DNA from: an uncultured Clostridia bacterium
Lineage (GTDB): Bacteria; Bacillota; Clostridia; Christensenellales; CAG-314
Direction of reading: 5' to 3'
NCBI GenBank assembly: GCA_934177025.1
Contig: CAKPPA010000010.1
Coordinates: forward strand, 1-15,472
Length of the DNA stretch: 15,472 nt
Shown: positions 13,200-15,472 of the stretch, in pieces
Layout of the letters: every line of letters begins with the position of its first letter
Position numbering within the stretch: position 1 is the first letter of the stretch
Translations under genes and position numbers: made by a program
Notes under the pieces: model-generated
Database searches by the model: none
What the model saw: the letters and a program-made list of their open reading frames with translations, nothing else
Told to the model about the DNA's origin: nothing

Positions 13200-13478
13200 T
13201 TATTTCCTTTGCCAAAGCGTTTCGTGTGCTTTAATTAACCCTAATTTTTCGCGCGCGTACTTTTCGATGTACTCCACCGTTTGGCGATAGTCCATTTCGT
13301 CGTTCAAATTTTCGATTTTACGATCCAGCGCGGCCTCCTGCGCTTGCAGTTCCGCCTTGATGTTGTCCAACTGCACTTTTTGTACGATGAGCGTAATCGC
13401 CACCAACGCCAGAATAAAAATCACTACGACTGCCGCTACCGTGATAATTTGTACGTTTTTTTTGAATTTTTGATCCAC
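13200..13478 (-). CDS. divIC: Cell-division protein DivIC (FtsB-like septum formation initiator)
   Basis: 92 residues. A bitopic membrane protein: short basic cytoplasmic N-terminus, one membrane helix (about 11-32), then an extracellular coiled coil (VQLDNIKAELQAQEAALDRKIENLNDEM) and a conserved end YIEKYAREKLGLIK. DivIC/FtsB acts with FtsL and DivIB/FtsQ to activate septal wall synthesis. I chose GTG 13478 because AAGGAG lies 8 nt upstream; the frame from ATG 13520 would translate the ribosome site. Its own consensus promoter lies inside yabQ. The gene order yabP-yabQ-divIC is that of B. subtilis. Confidence 0.9.
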   Translation of the reverse strand: MDQKFKKNVQIITVAAVVVIFILALVAITLIVQKVQLDNIKAELQAQEAALDRKIENLNDEMDYRQTVEYIEKYAREKLGLIKAHETLWQRK

Positions 13479-13812
13479 TGTCGTTTCTCCTTGTTCGAAA
13501 AGCAACGGCTTTCGGAACAAAACGATTATACGCTTTTTTCAGTAAATTGTCAATATACCGTCCCCACAAGTTGCGTTCGACAACAAATCCGCACAAAATT
13601 CCCAAAAAACAGTACCATTCCAAGCGAAAGTCGTGAAAGCGATAAAAAAACCAAGCGCAAAAACTCCCTGCCGCTACCACGAACAAACACGACCTTACCG
13701 CATGTCGCATGCCGCTTGCCGAACGGCAAAAAAACGGTGACGCTACCACGCCCACGCCGACGCCGCACAGCACAAACGCACAAAAAACGGCGGCTTGACC
13801 GGAATTTATCAT
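13318..13812 (-). CDS. yabQ: Spore protein YabQ-like membrane protein; frame runs on into divIC
   Basis: The frame gives 164 residues, but only about the first 97 look real: three to four hydrophobic segments (INSGQAAVFCAFVLCG, RSCLFVVAAGSFCAWFFY, EWYCFLGILCGFVVERN) in the YabQ pattern, ending near YIDNLLKKAYNRF. YabQ is a sporulation membrane protein needed for cortex formation in Bacillus. The ATG overlaps the yabP stop as ATGA, so translation is coupled. Downstream the frame has no stop until 13318, crossing the divIC promoter and overlapping 161 nt of divIC in another frame. This could be a lost stop, a frameshift or a true overlap. Identity rests on pattern plus order. Confidence 0.7.
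   Translation of the reverse strand: MINSGQAAVFCAFVLCGVGVGVVASPFFCRSASGMRHAVRSCLFVVAAGSFCAWFFYRFHDFRLEWYCFLGILCGFVVERNLWGRYIDNLLKKAYNRFVPKAVAFRTRRNDSGSKIQKKRTNYHGSGSRSDFYSGVGGDYAHRTKSAVGQHQGGTASAGGRAGS
13525..13553 (-). promoter_or_regulatory. Consensus promoter of divIC inside yabQ
   Basis: -35 TTGACA (13548-13553), 17-bp spacer, -10 TATAAT (13525-13530): a perfect sigma-A consensus. Predicted start near 13518, about 40 nt before the divIC GTG. Confidence 0.9.
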
Positions 13813-14066
13813 TGAAACCATTTGCCGACGTGAAATTTTACTTTGTTTTTCGGTTGATACAAAATTGCGTCGATGCGCTCGCCCTCCACCGCCAGCACGC
13901 CTTCCTCCACGTTTAACTGGCTTGCATTGAGTTTTTCGCCGCGCAAAATTAATTTCAATTCGTCGAGTAAAATTTCGGCTTCCTTTTCGCTCAAACTTTC
14001 GACCCCTTTTACGCCGGAAATTCGTACTTTTTTGCAATCCTCCACGCTTAAACTGTGTTTTGCCAT
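13809..14066 (-). CDS. yabP: Sporulation protein YabP
   Basis: 85 residues. YabP-family protein (GVKGVESLSEKEAEILL, then a beta-rich GEKLNASQLNVEEGVLAVEGERI segment). In Bacillus YabP is made in the mother cell under sigma-E and is needed with YabQ for proper spore cortex. ATG 14066 has GGGAGGTG upstream. The upstream region contains a sigma-E-like box. It is not preceded by the S4-domain gene yabO seen in Bacillus; the gap terminator lies directly upstream instead. Confidence 0.9.
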   Translation of the reverse strand: MAKHSLSVEDCKKVRISGVKGVESLSEKEAEILLDELKLILRGEKLNASQLNVEEGVLAVEGERIDAILYQPKNKVKFHVGKWFQ

Positions 14067-14081
14067 ACTACACCTCCCTAT

Positions 14082-14109
14082 AGCGTATGCCGAAAAAGCC
14101 TAAAAATAA
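14082..14109 (-). promoter_or_regulatory. Possible sigma-E type promoter of yabP-yabQ
   Basis: The minus strand shows CATACGCT (14082-14089), one base from the sigma-E -10 CATACANT, and TTATTTT (14103-14109), five of seven to the -35, with 13 bp between (14-15 is usual). No sigma-A promoter is apparent here. Confidence 0.4.
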
Positions 14110-14144
14110 CTTTCGGGTAAATTTTTAACCCCTACGTAAAAACA

Positions 14145-14174
14145 CAAAAAAACGGACGGCAAATTGCCGTCCGT
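14145..14174 (-). terminator. Terminator of gap
   Basis: Perfect 11-bp palindrome ACGGACGGCAA / TTGCCGTCCGT (14152-14162, 14164-14174), followed on the minus strand by seven T. It lies about 40 nt after the gap stop. Confidence 0.92.
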
Positions 14175-14215
14175 AACATCGGTTTTTAAATTTTTCCCGA
14201 AAGGGCTTCGATGCA

Positions 14216-15238
14216 TTACAAGGAATCCACTTGCGCCGCATGAGCGATTAAATCCAACACTTTGTTGCTGTAGCCCGTTTCGTTGTCGTACCACGAAACC
14301 ACTTTGACAAAGGTCGGCGTTAACATAATGCCTGCGCCCGCATCGAAAATGCTCGTGCGTTTGTCGCCCAAAAAGTCGGAACTGACAACGGCATCCTCGG
14401 TGTAGCCCAAAATGCCTTTCAATTCGTTTTCGCTTGCTTCCTTCATTGCGTGCTTGATTTCGTCGTACGTGGTCGGCGTTTTGAGGTTGCACGTTAAGTC
14501 CACAACGGATACGTCCAACGTAGGAACACGGAAGGACATCCCCGTCAGTTTGCCGGCAAGTTCCGGAATGACTTTGCCAACCGCTTTTGCCGCGCCCGTG
14601 GACGACGGAATAATGTTGCCGCTTGCCGCCCTGCCGCCGCGCCAATCCTTTTTGGAAGGGCCGTCCACCGTTTTTTGCGTTGCCGTGGTGGAATGCACCG
14701 TCGTCATTAAACCGTCCACAATGCCGAAACGGTCGTTTAACACTTTTGCCAACGGAGCCAAGCAGTTCGTGGTGCAGCTTGCGTTGGAAATTACCTGCAT
14801 ATCCTTGCGGTAAGTGTTTTCGTTTACGCCCATGACGAACATCGGAGCGTCACTGCTCGGAGCGGTGATAACCACTTTTTTTGCGCCGCCCTGCAAGTGC
14901 TGCGACGCCTTTTCCACCGTTGTGAAAAATCCGCTGGATTCGGCAATGTAGTCCGCGCCGACTTCCCCCCAAGGGATGTTTTTCGGCTCCATTTCCTGAA
15001 ATACGCGAATTTTTTTGTCGTTCAGCATCACGCCGCCTTCGCAAGGAACAATTTCCCCGTTGAAACGACCGTGCATGGTGTCGTAACGGAAGGTGTAGCA
15101 CAAATACTCCATATCCGTAAATGCCGGATCGTTGATTGCCACTACTTCCAAATCATCGCGCTGCGTTGCCGCACGCAAAACCAGCCGCCCGATACGGCCA
15201 AACCCGTTGATACCTACTTTCACAGTAGTTTTCGCCAT
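14216..15238 (-). CDS. gap: Glyceraldehyde-3-phosphate dehydrogenase, type I
   Basis: 340 residues. Converts glyceraldehyde-3-phosphate plus phosphate and NAD+ to 1,3-bisphosphoglycerate and NADH in glycolysis. NAD-binding GINGFGRIGR (9-18) and the acidic NAD-type residue in AINDP, catalytic Cys155 in SNASCTTNCLAP, C-terminal WYDNETGYSNKV. ATG 15238 was chosen over the longer frame because GGAGGAAAT precedes it and the family starts here. Own promoter at 15326-15354 with a leader of about 80 nt. Divergent from the aldolase gene, so two glycolytic genes share an upstream region. Confidence 0.97.
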   Translation of the reverse strand: MAKTTVKVGINGFGRIGRLVLRAATQRDDLEVVAINDPAFTDMEYLCYTFRYDTMHGRFNGEIVPCEGGVMLNDKKIRVFQEMEPKNIPWGEVGADYIAESSGFFTTVEKASQHLQGGAKKVVITAPSSDAPMFVMGVNENTYRKDMQVISNASCTTNCLAPLAKVLNDRFGIVDGLMTTVHSTTATQKTVDGPSKKDWRGGRAASGNIIPSSTGAAKAVGKVIPELAGKLTGMSFRVPTLDVSVVDLTCNLKTPTTYDEIKHAMKEASENELKGILGYTEDAVVSSDFLGDKRTSIFDAGAGIMLTPTFVKVVSWYDNETGYSNKVLDLIAHAAQVDSL

Positions 15239-15325
15239 TACAATTTCCTCCACTTTCCCCAAAAATTGTTTTTTTCCGAACGCTGCCTTTACACCGCCGG
15301 TTACGTGTGATAAAATAACAATGAT

Positions 15326-15354
15326 ATTATACAACACGGCAAAACTTTTGACAA
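15326..15354 (-). promoter_or_regulatory. Promoter of gap
   Basis: -35 TTGTCA (15349-15354), 17-bp spacer, -10 TATAAT (15326-15331). The spacer contains one arm of a 10-bp inverted repeat (15336-15345). Confidence 0.85.
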
Positions 15355-15408
15355 TATCTTACAAGTTTTTGACGTATTGCATAAATTTTAACAATATCGT
15401 TTTGCCGT
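15336..15408. repeat. 10-bp inverted repeat between gap and the aldolase gene
   Basis: ACGGCAAAAC (15336-15345) and GTTTTGCCGT (15399-15408), exact, 53 bp apart. One arm is inside the gap promoter spacer; the other lies about 20 nt before the aldolase start. ACAATATC also occurs twice in direct orientation (15351-15358 and 15391-15398). Confidence 0.7.
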
Positions 15409-15427
15409 AAGGCACAGGAGGAATGTC

Positions 15428-15472
15428 ATGCCGTTAGTAACTTCCAAGGAAATGTTTCAAAAGGCCTACGAG
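15428..15472 (+). CDS. fba: Class II fructose-1,6-bisphosphate aldolase, N-terminus only
   Basis: Fifteen codons (MPLVTSKEMFQKAYE) up to the window edge. This is the usual start of clostridial and Bacillus class II aldolases, which split fructose-1,6-bisphosphate into two trioses using zinc. AGGAGG lies 6 nt upstream of ATG 15428. No catalytic residues are in view, so the call rests on the start sequence and on the divergent gap neighbour. The promoter is unclear; TTGACG at 15369-15374 may be its -35. Confidence 0.8.
   Translation, partial: MPLVTSKEMFQKAYE

Noticed and set aside
12952..13290. Lys/Thr-rich plus-strand frame through the tandem repeat
   Set aside because: A-rich repeat sequence and two terminators produce it; antisense to divIC at the end.

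Overview
The window looks like chromosomal DNA of an anaerobic, probably spore-forming Firmicute of the Clostridia type. The grounds are: yabP-yabQ-divIC in the Bacillus subtilis order; a block (Orn/Lys/Arg decarboxylase, tmk, holB, ricT, trmN6, rsmI) matching B. subtilis yaaO-tmk-holB-yaaT-yabB-yabC; a clostridial 2[4Fe-4S] ferredoxin; a Rex redox repressor paired with a ferredoxin-like DUF362 protein; and strong AGGAGG-type ribosome sites with sigma-A type promoters. No rRNA, tRNA, insertion sequence or CRISPR array was seen. All identifications come from reading the sequence; no database search was run.

Layout. Positions 1-255 hold the 3' end of an unrecognised plus-strand gene, which converges on rsmI across a symmetrical terminator. 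Positions 466-6192, all minus strand, are a translation/replication housekeeping block in three transcription units: decarboxylase-tmk-holB-ricT (tightly overlapping), a separately promoted ferredoxin, and trmN6-rsmI. Positions 6205-6562 are non-coding and carry a pair of 41-bp repeats. Positions 6563-8977 are the greA-lysS operon (minus); its lysyl-tRNA synthetase carries an extra C-terminal tRNA-binding domain. Positions 9422-11217 are the rex-DUF362 operon (minus). Divergently, 11528-12822 (plus) hold a small conserved-looking protein, a DUF378 membrane protein and the queuosine-precursor transporter queT with a structured leader. Positions 12823-13199 are non-coding, with hairpins, a short tandem repeat and two terminators. 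Positions 13200-14066 (minus) are yabP-yabQ-divIC, and 14216-15238 (minus) is gap. The window ends in the first 15 codons of a class II fructose-bisphosphate aldolase gene (plus).

How the genes work together. The minus-strand blocks supply dTMP kinase, a clamp-loader subunit, RNA methylation, lysine charging and transcript cleavage. Rex, gap and the aldolase link the window to NADH balance and glycolysis. The yabP-yabQ-divIC block links sporulation coat/cortex assembly to division.

The most interesting observations are: two promoters whose -10 boxes lie exactly 6 nt before the start codon (predicted leaderless mRNAs for trmN6 and the decarboxylase); the LysRS tRNA-binding-domain fusion; the 41-bp repeat pair with a conserved dyad; a consensus promoter for divIC buried in the yabQ reading frame; a possible preQ1 riboswitch before queT; and a ferredoxin gene placed next to ricT. 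No clearly new defence or mobile system was found.
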